Source: Lasiodiplodia sp. COLG20
Taxonomy: Eukaryota > Ascomycota > Dothideomycetes > Botryosphaeriales > Botryosphaeriaceae
Length of the DNA stretch: 64,000 nt
Reading direction: 5' to 3'
Assembly (NCBI GenBank): GCA_009801085.1
Contig: VNWV01000001.1
Coordinates: 2,790,001 to 2,854,000 of the forward strand
Shown: piece by piece, positions 11,976-21,837 of the stretch
Position numbering within the stretch: position 1 is the stretch's first letter
How the letters are laid out: every line of letters begins with the position of its first letter
The notes under the pieces: generated by a model
Databases searched by the model: none
Told to the model about the DNA's origin: nothing
What the model saw: the letters and a program-made list of their open reading frames with translations, nothing else
Made by a program: the position numbers and the translations under genes

Positions 11976-12790
11976 ATATGGCGCAATGTCAAGCCAAATC
12001 CAAACCAAAAAAGTTTCATGTTCCGAGATACCTTGTCCAAAAGTTCCAACCATTAATGTTAAGACTGCCATTCATGTACAGGCAACTAGCCCCCACCTTG
12101 GCATCTGACTCGTAATGGAAGAGTGTTCGGCATACGTTCTAAAAGCGTCTGCCAGGAACCCACATGGCATTTTGCTTATTCGTTGAGCCGCGTTGATGGT
12201 GTTCGTAATTGGAAAATCTCCGAGGCCTTAGGCAACAGGCCCCGGATCCACTCTGAAGGGGCGGTGTCGAAGGCGTCAGACGGCTCGCGCAGAGCCTCAT
12301 GAAGAACACCTGCAGGCATCAAAAAGCGCTTTCATTTTTTCTTCCGCCGGACTTATTCTAGGAAAAGATGATTCCTGCCGGTCATTTCTCCTAGACCGAA
12401 GTCCAGGGTGTACCCACTTTTGCAACTCCGCCACGGTGCCAACATCTGTCTTAGTGCATTATTTTCTGTACCTTGTCTCCGTCATCCTGACCCTGTGACT
12501 CTCATCCCATTCCTGCGTACCCTGACAATCATTTGTGGGTTTGATTGATTCTCGGGCCGCTTCCTCCTGTGCTATCCTTTTCCACCACTTCTCCACAAAG
12601 GGCTTCAGAAGCCATCCCTCCGTGTCTAATGAGTGATAGCATTTCTAAATATGCATTTTGGATGGAATTATGCAAAACCATTCATGCGTAGACTCTAACT
12701 ACGAAGGTAAGTAGACCGCAACGCCGCTTGACGAGATACGCTTGAATACGGTAAAATCTTTCACGACCCACCGTGCCTTCCTCACCATGT
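11976..12790. other. Convergent intergenic region (two 3' ends)
   Basis: 815 nt between the stops of RRB1 (plus) and a minus-strand hypothetical. It holds no credible reading frame. Composition is mixed, with AT-rich runs near 12640-12670 that could serve as 3'-end signals. Nothing else seen. Confidence 0.5.
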
Positions 12791-14734
12791 TCACCCCCGC
12801 CTTCTTTCTTCACGGTCGTCCCCATCTATCACACGCCGGGCGTCTAAGTCGTTGAGTATTTCCCGTGCTACCCGGTCGACGTTGTTGAAGAAGTCGGTCA
12901 GCATTTCGTTGTATAGTTCCATGATTTGGTCTCTCGGGATTCCTCGGCGTGGGGCGACATCGCCGTCTAGAGGGTCTCTTGGAGGGTCAGGGTCTGCAGG
13001 CGGGTCTACAGGCGGGTCTGCAAAGGGGTCAGCCGGGGGGTCATGAGGCAGACCGTCCTGAGGCGGTTGTTCCGGAGGCGGCGATTCCTGGGGAGGAGGC
13101 TCTTGAGGAGGAGGCTCTTGATGCGGTGGTTGCTCAAGTGGAGGTTCCTCTGGGGGCTGCTGTGGTGGTTGCGCTGGCTCTGGATCCGGATTTTGCGATG
13201 GTGGCCGATCCATAGGAGGAGCTGGCTGTGCTTCTCCATTACCATCCCCACCCTCTGGTCTGCGCTTCTTCTCACGCGGCAAACCCCAGTGGATCACATC
13301 TTTCCAGTACCCCTCTTTTGCTCTGTCTTGACCCTTCTTACGGGCACTCTTCCGCTTACCCCTGTAATCCTTGTAGGTTGGTGGCGCGCCTGAACCGCCT
13401 GCAAGGTACCACAGGTTTGCCGGGACCCGCGCGGGCATTCCATCGTCGCCCCCACCTCGCAGCTTCGGCGTTGCAGATTTGGGTTCCGATGATTCGCCTT
13501 CGAGCGGTTCCTTCGCCGCATCAGTCGATGACCCGAGATGAGAATCGTCGTGGCCGCGCGTATGCGCTGACACTGAGGACGGCGACTCCGGTCTGGATGG
13601 TGGATACGACCCCGGCATAGGCGCGGCGGCCGGGCGGGTGTACCCATGGTCCGTGGGTAAGTAGAGCTCGGGAGGTGGTTGAATCGGGCGGAGATCCCTG
13701 TATTTATGCCTTTTCCGGTAGTCCCAAGGGCTGTCATTCTCTTGAACGGGAGGAGGGGTGTCGTGCGGTTCTACGATTATGGAAGAAGAGAAGGAGGGTG
13801 TATACTTGCTATCCGGCCGGGAAGATCCACTGGAGAGTCTTCTATTTTCGAAGGGATCGAACGGCTTTGTTTTGGCCTGCGATACGCTGTTGGTGGTGGA
13901 GGATGGTACGGGCCAGTGGGCATCAATGGGCAAAACTTCGATTGACTCTGTCGACAGCGGTCGAAATGGGTGAAACCCTGGAGAAGGCCTTATTTTAGGA
14001 TTCCGCCTCTTGATGCGTCCTTTTGCCCTCTTCTCTGCTAGCTTTCTCCTGATCTTTCCCGGCAACTGTCCACCACCTCGCAATGAGCCGGTCTCTGGTG
14101 ACGGTTCGCTCCTTTCTTCTCTCCCGCGTCTGCGCTCTCTCCAGTTGCGCGGGCTCAAGCAGCGCAGAACGCGGCCACATGTGCAAATCAGTTGCTGGCA
14201 ACAAGCGCAAGGCGTCCGTGGTTCAAGTCTCTCAGACGAGCCTGGATTAGGTACTCCAATGCGTTGCGCAAAGGCTTCGTCCTCTTTACGCTTCGAGCGA
14301 GTGCTTTGGTCCCTCACGGCACCTTGCATTCCAGATTGGTTTACCCTTTCTTCTTCCGTCCCCTTCTTGCGTTGCTGCTTCGAGCTTTCCTGGATTTCGC
14401 TCTGCGGTTCTATAGGTGGGAACGTCGTGAGCTCGGGTTCGTGTCGCTTGTGGAAGGGAAAGTCGAGCGCGTTTTGGGCATGCTCTCGACTTGAATACTG
14501 TTTCAGGGTCGAAGTGGACATTGTAGAGCCTGCAGAATTCGACTTGTTCGACATTTGTTCTTCGCGCGCGCGCATGCGCGCAAATTCGTAGAATGTTGAG
14601 GGCAGCGGATCAGCTGGATAGTCGGGGTGACGACCGATGTTGCGGGTCAAGTATTCATTGAGCTCCTTGCCTGCTCGATCGTGGAGTTCATCCTGATCCT
14701 TTGTAGGCAATCCTGAAGACGCCTTTTTGGACAT
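12791..14734 (-). CDS. Proline-rich disordered hypothetical protein, 647 aa
   Basis: A single uninterrupted frame with ATG at 14734. I do not recognise it. The first 60 residues are charged and may be helical (for example DQDELHDRAGKELNEYLTRN). The middle is Arg/Lys/Ser-rich, with a small Cys cluster (CACCQQLICTCG, near residue 180) that could bind metal. Residues about 520-590 are a degenerate proline/glutamine repeat of PPQEPPP and PPEQPP type. The last 50 residues (from IPRDQIMELYNEMLTDFF) look like an amphipathic helix. There is no signal peptide or membrane segment. Composition suggests an intrinsically disordered scaffold or nuclear protein. Length and openness strongly favour a real gene. 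Confidence 0.65.
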   Translation of the reverse strand: MSKKASSGLPTKDQDELHDRAGKELNEYLTRNIGRHPDYPADPLPSTFYEFARMRAREEQMSNKSNSAGSTMSTSTLKQYSSREHAQNALDFPFHKRHEPELTTFPPIEPQSEIQESSKQQRKKGTEEERVNQSGMQGAVRDQSTRSKRKEDEAFAQRIGVPNPGSSERLEPRTPCACCQQLICTCGRVLRCLSPRNWRERRRGREERSEPSPETGSLRGGGQLPGKIRRKLAEKRAKGRIKRRNPKIRPSPGFHPFRPLSTESIEVLPIDAHWPVPSSTTNSVSQAKTKPFDPFENRRLSSGSSRPDSKYTPSFSSSIIVEPHDTPPPVQENDSPWDYRKRHKYRDLRPIQPPPELYLPTDHGYTRPAAAPMPGSYPPSRPESPSSVSAHTRGHDDSHLGSSTDAAKEPLEGESSEPKSATPKLRGGGDDGMPARVPANLWYLAGGSGAPPTYKDYRGKRKSARKKGQDRAKEGYWKDVIHWGLPREKKRRPEGGDGNGEAQPAPPMDRPPSQNPDPEPAQPPQQPPEEPPLEQPPHQEPPPQEPPPQESPPPEQPPQDGLPHDPPADPFADPPVDPPADPDPPRDPLDGDVAPRRGIPRDQIMELYNEMLTDFFNNVDRVAREILNDLDARRVIDGDDREERRRG

Positions 14735-15061
14735 GGCGAGAGGTCAAACGGAGCGTACGGAGAATGTGAGTGATCGCGAGTGTGAATGATAATGGTTTGC
14801 ATTGAGCTATTGTACTCAGCAGACGCAGCCCGTTTGTTGTGTGCTGTCCTCTTTTCCTCAAAAAACGGTGAACATACGAACTCCGCTTGACGACTAAGTG
14901 GAATGATAGCATTATGCGGTGGAGTCTCACGTTCGGTGGAGAAAATGATGGGATTACGTCGTACAGCCCTGGACAATTGACAGCACATAATCCAGCAAAA
15001 GTCCAACACCATACCTGGGAGACGTGTGAAGATCTTGAATATTTTGGTCTCTGATAGGATC
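14735..15061. other. Intergenic spacer, tandem minus-strand genes
   Basis: 327 nt between the stop of Bmt6 and the start of the proline-rich hypothetical; both genes read leftward. It must hold the 3' UTR of Bmt6 and the promoter of the hypothetical. Short overlapping minus-strand frames are not supported. Confidence 0.4.
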
Positions 15062-16177
15062 TTATGGTAATCGCTTGTAGAGGTGGATCTGGTATCGCAT
15101 ATTCTCCAAATCGATCGGATACTTCAGTCCTTCCGGAAGCCTAAACCACCTGGATTCGTCCGAAAGCACCTTCTCCCACTTTGGCCCATCCGTCGTCGAT
15201 TTCGCATCTTTAGGAACTGACAAGAGGGTGTGATCGAGCAGCCAGTGCATCGGATATTGCTTTTCAGCTCCGTTGAGCGTCACGGTGGAGTAACTTCCCG
15301 GACTGTCCACGACGAGGAGCAAAGAGCCCTGTTGCAGACTTCCAGTGAGCCTCATGAGAAAGGCTTGCGTTTTGGCCAATGAGGTGCTGTACAACTCATT
15401 CAGGGTGAACATGATTGTGACAAGATCGGCATTCTGTAATTGAGCAGAGAGATCTTCTGCAGACATCGTAAGGACATCTTGTTGGAGAGATGCAGTTTTG
15501 AAGAGATGCGGAGGCAGTAGCTCTACGTTGCTTTCCTTAGCCGCTGCGGACGCGTACTTAGATAGTGGCGGGGCAGTGGTGATTGCGGTCTGGAGACCTG
15601 TCACGATGGGCGCCCAGTTGGCTATATCGATGGCTGAGATCTCGAATTTCGGTGCTGATACGGCAGCATCTGGTGACTCCTCTGGCGACTCCTCTTCCCC
15701 AGATGGTGTATCTTCCTGAACCAACTGCTTTAGAAAACCGGCGAGGCCGACAATCTCTGCGCCAGCTCCACCGCCCAGACAAACGACTGACCAGGGGTTG
15801 GACTTTTGGATTGGCCGAAAATGGTCCTCCAGATCATTGAAAATTTGCAGGTAGCCCAGGGCGCGGCTTGGACTCCAGCGGACGACGTAGGCTTCAAGAT
15901 ACTCATCTTTTCCGAAAGCGGTGAGGAAGTCGCGGTTATACAAATGCTGTTTTACCTCTTGGAGCAGAGGCTTCAGATCGGAGCCAAATCGGCTTGGGAA
16001 AGCGCTCCGAAAGACGTTCAGCAGGAGTTGCTGTAGTTCCAGCGGAATTTTGGCAGGGACATCTGTCACCTCTTGTCTTCCCGAACGCTGGTGCGCATCG
16101 TTCCTCTTGGGCGTATTTGTCGTCTTCTTGTTTTTGCTGCCCTTTGCTGACTTTGCTGACGCGCCTTTTGGAGCCAT
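15062..16177 (-). CDS. BMT6: 25S rRNA (uridine-N3)-methyltransferase, Bmt6-like, 371 aa
   Basis: Single exon. The N-terminal 40 residues are Lys/Ser-rich (MAPKGASAKSAKGSKNKKTT), as in nucleolar proteins. The conserved stretch RDFLTAFGKDEYLEAYVVRW, then SPSRALGYLQIF, leads to the SAM-binding loop VVCLGGGAGAEIVGLAGFL. Near the C-terminus are TIMFTLNELYSTS and LLLVVDSPGSYSTV. This order matches the fungal Bmt6 family, which methylates U2843 (yeast numbering) of 25S rRNA. I chose the ATG at 16177 because the family starts with MxPK-type basic residues; an in-frame ATG at 16246 would add 23 residues of no clear character. It is divergent from the CMD-like gene with 248 nt between starts. Confidence 0.88.
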   Translation of the reverse strand: MAPKGASAKSAKGSKNKKTTNTPKRNDAHQRSGRQEVTDVPAKIPLELQQLLLNVFRSAFPSRFGSDLKPLLQEVKQHLYNRDFLTAFGKDEYLEAYVVRWSPSRALGYLQIFNDLEDHFRPIQKSNPWSVVCLGGGAGAEIVGLAGFLKQLVQEDTPSGEEESPEESPDAAVSAPKFEISAIDIANWAPIVTGLQTAITTAPPLSKYASAAAKESNVELLPPHLFKTASLQQDVLTMSAEDLSAQLQNADLVTIMFTLNELYSTSLAKTQAFLMRLTGSLQQGSLLLVVDSPGSYSTVTLNGAEKQYPMHWLLDHTLLSVPKDAKSTTDGPKWEKVLSDESRWFRLPEGLKYPIDLENMRYQIHLYKRLP

Positions 16178-16425
16178 ATTGGAATGTTCGGTGGAGAAGG
16201 CAGAGTGAGAGTAGCGAAGGACGGACGCAGGGACTTCACCGGCCACGACTTCGGTTGTGCGCCGTGCGCCTCATGCCCCACTACTTATGTACCTACCCCA
16301 CGTTTGACGCGACCGCCGTCACTCTTGCCTGTGTGAATCAACTTCTTCATTGAGCGGGCTAACAGCGCACCGGATACGGTATTCAGGGATCATCAGAGCC
16401 TCAATACAACCCATTGGCCCCCACC

Positions 16426-17276
16426 ATGCGCCTTCCATATGTGCCAAACCCCCCGCAATTCCAAAACGAAGCGGACCAAGCAATCGTCAGGCGCGTCCAG
16501 GAAAGACGAGCCGAGCAAGGCCTTCAAGAGTTGGATCTAGCTTTGCTTCACTCGCCCCCGGTTGCGGATGGTTGGTAAGTTCTTTTACTTCTTCTTTTTC
16601 TTAGAGATTTTTGGTACTGCAAGTATCGGAAAAACTGCAGCGGGGAAGTGAAGCATTGGTGTGGAAAAAAAAAAAAAAAGACAAAGATTATTCCTCTCGA
16701 GATGTTTTAAAAAGCTTCAAAGCCCCTTCATACTGCAGCCGGATGTTCAGCACCGAACAATCCACGGGCACATAGTCTTGTTAAATCCCTGTACTAAAAC
16801 AGCACCCCTCAAGGAACTCTTTCCTCGGCGCCATCCGTTCGCGCACTTCCATCTCGGCGTCCCTCCGCGAGACCGCCATCTGCCGTGTCGCTGTCCTGAA
16901 CAGCGCATGGTATGAATGGATGCAGCACGCACCACTCCTACGCGCAACCGGTGAGCTTGACGAGCGCGATATGGAGTACATCGTGCGCCGGCGCCCGAAG
17001 TCGCAGACGCAACGACCAGGCGGCACCGCTACGGAAGGAAACCTCGAGCCATCATCGAGGTTGACGGAGAAGCATCTGGCAGTGCTAGACTATACAGATG
17101 CGATGACCATGGACGTGACCGTGCCGGACGAAGTGTTCGAGAGGTTGAGGGCGTTGTTCAGCGAAAGAGAGGTCGTCGAGATCACGGCCACGGTGGGCGC
17201 ATATAATTGCGTGAGCAGATTTTTGGTGGCGTTGGATGTAGGGGAGAAGAATGCGGATACGGGGCCGGACCAATGA
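16426..17276 (+). CDS. Carboxymuconolactone decarboxylase-like (AhpD-fold) protein, 203 aa
   Basis: Two exons: 16426-16574 and 16814-17276. The join restores VADGWNSFLGAIRSRTSIS, the usual phrase around the first helix of fungal CMD-family proteins. The middle reads LRETAICRVAVLNSAWYEWM, then QHAPLL. The canonical AhpD/CMD ExxxCxxxH redox site is not present in that form: the Cys is next to the glutamate helix but the paired Cys/His spacing is lost. This fungal branch may therefore not be a classical decarboxylase or peroxidase. The N-terminus MRLPYVPNPP is typical of the branch. The intron is unusually long for this window (239 nt) and contains a run of 15 A. Function in the cell is unknown. 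Confidence 0.8.
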
Positions 17277-17814
17277 TGACACAGCTTCTGTTTATATAAA
17301 AGTCAAGGTTGGGAGGTGCGCTCACTTTGAGTCCATCAAATTGGCTGGCATATGAGTTTTGCAAAGAGAAATTATGATACCGGTTGTCTCGTTCCTCATT
17401 CTCAGTCGTCTATGCAATAAGAAGGTTGCATGCTTTACTGATCAGATGCCTTATACTTGGAGGCCACAAGAAATGGAGAGAAAAGTTATCCTCGGGCATA
17501 CATGCTCACCTCATTAATGTTGACCATTGGACTTTCGTGAAACTTTATATATTGATTTTTATGGAAGATGCATAAATATAGTAAGGAGAATAGCATCATT
17601 ACAGGATTCATTTCACCGCTTAATTTACGATGACTATGTCAAGGTATATCGACATGGCCATCTTGCGTTTCTATCGAAACAAGTAGCTACTACAGGAACG
17701 CCTCAACACCGTACCAGACCATGATATCCAACCCGTCCGCCGGTACCAAAGTTCATTTTACACGCGCCACGCCCGGAAATCTGCCAACTTCATGCAGGGG
17801 TTCTCTTTGACACC
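17277..17814. other. Convergent intergenic region
   Basis: 538 nt, AT-rich, between the ends of the CMD-like gene and POL12. Short plus-strand frames (60-65 codons) look like chance. The AT-rich runs near 17550-17600 would suit 3'-end formation. Confidence 0.5.
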
Positions 17815-20006
17815 CTAAACGTGCACTATATCCACTCTCGACCGTTCAAATAATTTATGCGCAACGACATCATTCTCTTCTCTTTCCTCATCGGTGACGG
17901 TAGCCGGTAGAATGGTCATCCGCGCAAAAGTGCCTGGGCCACGCTTCTTGCTCAATGTGCCAGGGTTGAGTATAACGACTGAATTGATAACCTGTAAAAT
18001 CCATCAGTATTATGGTATATTCGACTATCGGAGGAGATACGTACCTTAGCGAATGGCGTCAAGGCCGAAGGTGTAATCAGCACATCTGGCCGTACGTTCA
18101 ACCACTCCGCCAACTTCAGATAACTTGTGTCCAGCACCGCACCAACGGGCAGTAGATCCACCTCCTCATCCTCTTGGCCTGCCGCCGCACCATCCCTATC
18201 CGCATCAATCTTGGGGTAAGCCTCCCGCGCAGTGGGCGGGAAAACGGGGCAGAAAGAGCGTTGGGAGATGATGTTGGCGCTCCAACGGGCCATGGCGTTT
18301 GTCATCTTCGCCTTCTCGCTGACGCACTCCTCACGGCGTAGCATGTCGAGGATATCCAGGCTGGTGATGCCGACGACAATCTCGTTGATGGTGATGGTGA
18401 CGGGGTTGCTTACGATGCTGGCTTGCCGCGGCAGGCCGAACTCCTGGCGCTTGGCACGGTCTTGTGGGAAAGAAACGTGCTTCGCTATGGCATCACGAAC
18501 AGAGAGCTGGATAATGATGGTGATACTGGGGTGCTGCGAGGCGAGTTGGTTGAGGGGGTGCGAGATGTGGTAGCGGAAGACGTCTTTGAGCGTGGCCTTG
18601 TCCGGGTTGGGGATGGCATTGTCGGGAATGTCGAAGTCACCGTTGATGATGGAAGGGTGTTCAATGTCAAGGAAGGGGCCATTGAGGACGAGGACGTCTG
18701 GGCGGGACTCGAGTACTGTCTCGATGAGGGCATGGAAGGCAGCAAAGTCGAGAACATGGCCTGGTGTGTAGGGTCCAGAGGCAACCATAATACCCAGTGG
18801 CCTCGTTGGGGTCTCAGAGTCATCGACGTCCATGTCTCCTGTGGAGGCCAGACGGGCGTTAGTTAGATCGAGTTCCGAAGGGGTAGAGGCAGCAGGTCCC
18901 AGCAGCGGGATTTCGAGGAGTTCTTTCGCCATGAAGAACGAGCCCGCTGGGTTACTGCCTCGCACTGCTACAATCTGGCCAGGAAAGAAGCTGTAGCTTG
19001 GCAGATTGTCGACTCGCAGCGGTACTCTAAGACCTGCCCCGGTCCGTCTTGACGTTTCCAATACGAGCGAGGCAGCGTTTAGTTTCCCCTCACTACTGTC
19101 GGAAGCAATCCGCCCAACAGCAACAATCTCACTCGTGCTCTGACTCGCCGGATTGCCGAAGGCGCCATCCTCGAGTTCGTGATGTTCTTGAACGAATTGC
19201 AGGAATTCGTCGATGCGGTCATCTAGAATCTCCGAGGCCTCTGAAAGTTTCATAGCCATTGTCTTGTATGCAAACTTGGCAAGTTCTGTATTCGCTTTGA
19301 GCTTGATGCGAGGCTCTGCGGGGGACTCAGTAGGAGGTTCGGGCAAAGGAATTTGGCCGTTCAACGTCTCCATGATCTGGCCGGCATTCGGGCGGTCCGC
19401 GAAGGAGGTCCTGCAACAACTTAGCGCCCTGAGGCCTGTCAAAGTGCGTGAATGGACGGCTCACGCTGCTGCACCAGCTCCATTCGCCGCGAGCGGAGTC
19501 TGAGGGGAACTCTGGAAATTGCTTTTGGTGGCCTTTGCAGCCGGGGATTCGAAGGCCGATTTTCTCTTCGCTGCGCTGCCATTCACCTGGGTACGCGAAG
19601 CGCCGTGAGGCGTGCTAGGGAAGATACCATCAAGCCTGTAAATCGTTAGTATCTAGGGTCCTTCCGCACAGCGGGGCAAGGCTCACACTCCGAAGACATC
19701 GGCATTACCTGCACCGGCGCGGGTCGAAGCAGCAGTCCTTTTATCCGATCTTCCATGGGCGACCTTTGCCCGGTTTTCCCTTTCCAGAGTATCTTGAATA
19801 TCCTTCTTGAAGTCGCGCGCGGTTTTGAGAGTTAAGATGGTGTCAGGGCCCATCTTAATGCTGTACGACTCCCATTTGTAGAAGAGTTCCTGGGCAGAGA
19901 TGGAGTGCAAACGGAGGAGCGACTGTAGTTCGAGGAGAACATCTTGCGGCAGTGCGGCATTTGGCGAGCCAAACAACTCATTGAGCTCGACGGCGGTGTC
20001 GTCCAT
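17815..20006 (-). CDS. POL12: DNA polymerase alpha-primase subunit B (Pol12), 677 aa
   Basis: Four minus-strand exons: 20006-19687, 19635-19465, 19410-18045 and 17991-17815. The first intron has a TACTAAC branch point. Residues 1 to about 105 form the N-terminal helical domain (LFGSPNAALPQDVLLELQSL, then FYKWES). A basic, Ser/Pro-rich linker follows, and then the OB/phosphoesterase-like B-subunit region with RRTGAGLRVPLRVDNLPSYS, FPGQIVAVRGSNPAG, VASGPYT and VLVLNGPFLDIEHP. The last exon has VVILNPGTLSKKRGPGTFA, a strong family marker. Pol12 tethers the catalytic subunit and regulates priming at origins and telomeres. The phosphoesterase residues are degenerate, as in all eukaryotic B subunits. 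Length agrees with yeast Pol12 (about 700 aa). Confidence 0.93.
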
Positions 20007-20461
20007 GGCGGATGGGAGCGTTGCGGGTGTTGAGGTTGATTGGCAATGCGACGATTCTTAGGCCGGTACGCGAGAGACGCGTTCGCCCGGTGACGCGACG
20101 CGACGCGCCAAGTAGAGACTCCCGATGGCTACCCGGCGATTTCAGAGGACCGCGCATGAAGCGATCCATGCGGCCGCTAGGTATAAGGATTCGCGGCCGG
20201 GAACGCGAGTTCCGCGCAGAGCCTAAATCGGGCCATTCGTCCTTTGGGTGCCGCTTCCCGGTGTGCTGGAATCCTAGCTGCACATCTGTTTTGTTTTAGT
20301 TGATGTCACTTCTCTTGCCCCGTGTCTCTGCTCCCCTTTCTTTTCTCGACAGCTTATAAGTAGTGCGGCGCGCCTTCATCTTGTAAATAGCCTCCTCCGC
20401 TCGAGCAATCAACGCAATATCGACTTAGCCTCATCTGACGCGCGCCAATCTCCTGAACATC
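20007..20461. promoter_or_regulatory. Divergent promoter region, POL12 / PDR16-like
   Basis: 455 nt between start codons. The half nearest POL12 is GC-rich and contains ACGCG-type words (for example GACGCGTTCGCC near 20086 and GACGCGACGCGAC near 20094). ACGCGT is the MluI cell-cycle box bound by MBF in yeasts and suits a replication gene; that link is inference. The half nearest the PDR16-like gene is pyrimidine-rich with a TATA-like word. Confidence 0.4.
20355..20360 (+). promoter_or_regulatory. Possible TATA element of the PDR16-like gene
   Basis: TATAAG lies 102 nt before the ATG at 20462, in a pyrimidine-rich region and followed by C-rich transcription-start-like sequence. Spacing is plausible for a fungal promoter; not otherwise supported. 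Confidence 0.35.
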
Positions 20462-21563
20462 ATGTCTGCTGCCGAGACCGGGCAGATCAATCCGCCCGCC
20501 GCCTCTTCTCCCACCGAGAAGGACACGTCAAACCAGACCAAGGACTCCGCACCCTCTTCCAACATGGCAGACACTCCCGCCGCCGGCGTCGCCAAGGCCC
20601 CCTTTCCCCACCCGCTGCCGCAATGCAAGCCGCCCGCGCCTGCCATCCTCACCACCGACCAAGAGAAGAAATACCAGGAGCTCCTTGAGAGCGTGAAGAA
20701 ATGGGAGAAGGTGCCCAAGACGGCGGCGAAGAAGAGCGAGGAGGAGCCGCTGTCAGATGACGAGCGCATGTGGCTCACCAAGGAATGCCTGCTGCGGTAT
20801 TTGCGCGCCGTCAAGTGGGCTTCGGCCGCCGCCGCCGAGAAGCGTCTGCTGGACACGGTCATCTGGCGCCGCGAGTACGGCACCAATGGCTTCACCGCCG
20901 ACTACATCTCGCCCGAGAACGAGACCGGCAAGCTCATTATCCTGGGCTATGACAATGACGGCCGCCCCTGCCTGTACATGGACCCGTCCAAGCAGAACAC
21001 AGAGAAGAGCGATCGCCAGGTGCATAACCTGGTGTTCATGTTGGAGAGGGCGATTGACCTGATGCCCGCGGGTGTGGAGAGCATTGCGCTCCTGATCAAC
21101 TTCAAGAACAGCACTTCGGCGAAGAACCCGTCGCTCGGCCAGGGCAAGCAGGTGCTCAGCATCCTCCAGGGACAGTACCCGGAGAGGAATGGCAAGTCGT
21201 TGATCTCAGAGCGTGAGTACCATCAAACGTGAATCCAGACTCGGTGCTAACGCGATCAAAGTTCCGTGGTACGTTTCGACGTTCTTCAAGCTCATCTCTC
21301 CCCTCATCGACCCCGTTACCAAGGAGAAGATGAAGTTCAACGAGCCCTTCGGCCAGTTCATTCCTCCGGTTCAGTTGATGAAGTCTTACGGCGGCGAGGT
21401 CGATTTCGAGTACGACCATTCCGTGTACTGGCCTACTCTCAACCAGATGTGCGATAAGCTTCGCGCCGAGAGGAAAGCCAGATGGGAAGCGAGAGGAAAG
21501 CAGATCGGTGACAGCGAGTTCATCCTCAAGGGAGGCGACGAGGCTGCCCCCGCCGAGCCGTAA
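20462..21563 (+). CDS. PDR16: Sec14-family phosphatidylinositol transfer protein, PDR16-like, 350 aa
   Basis: Two exons: 20462-21212 and 21262-21563. After about 95 Pro/Ala/Lys-rich residues comes the CRAL-TRIO N-lobe (MWLTKECLLRYLRAVKW and TVIWRREYGTNGF). The lipid-binding lobe follows (ENETGKLIILGYDNDGRPCL, FMLERAIDLMP, LLINFKNS and QVLSILQGQYPER). The splice join gives SLISELPWYVSTFFKLISPL, matching the family. Within Sec14-like proteins the phrase GYDNDGRPCLY and the length point to the Pdr16/Sfh3 group, which binds phosphatidylinositol and sterols on lipid droplets, ER and cell periphery and affects azole tolerance in yeast. Subfamily assignment is from memory of motifs. Confidence 0.87.
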
Positions 21564-21837
21564 AAGGCCCAAGAGAGAGGCTATAGAATAGGATGTAGAG
21601 GTTCGGGCATTTCCAGGCGTTTACAGAGCTGGTTGGGGAAATGGGAGACTTGGCATCGAAAGGATTGAGCTATGAACGCCCAATACACCAAGCCACTTTG
21701 TTCGATTCCGAGATTACATATATGGTTAAGCAGTAGAATATAGAACTGATTCTGTATGCGCATAAGCGGAAGGTTGCGCGCATGGGTCGCGTCGCGCGCC
21801 GGAATGACGCACTACGGCAACCCACATTTTTTGTGAG

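Noticed and set aside
14205..14240. tRNA B-box-like word (GGTTCAAGTC)
   Set aside because: No A box at the right distance and no cloverleaf could be drawn; it is inside the proline-rich coding sequence.
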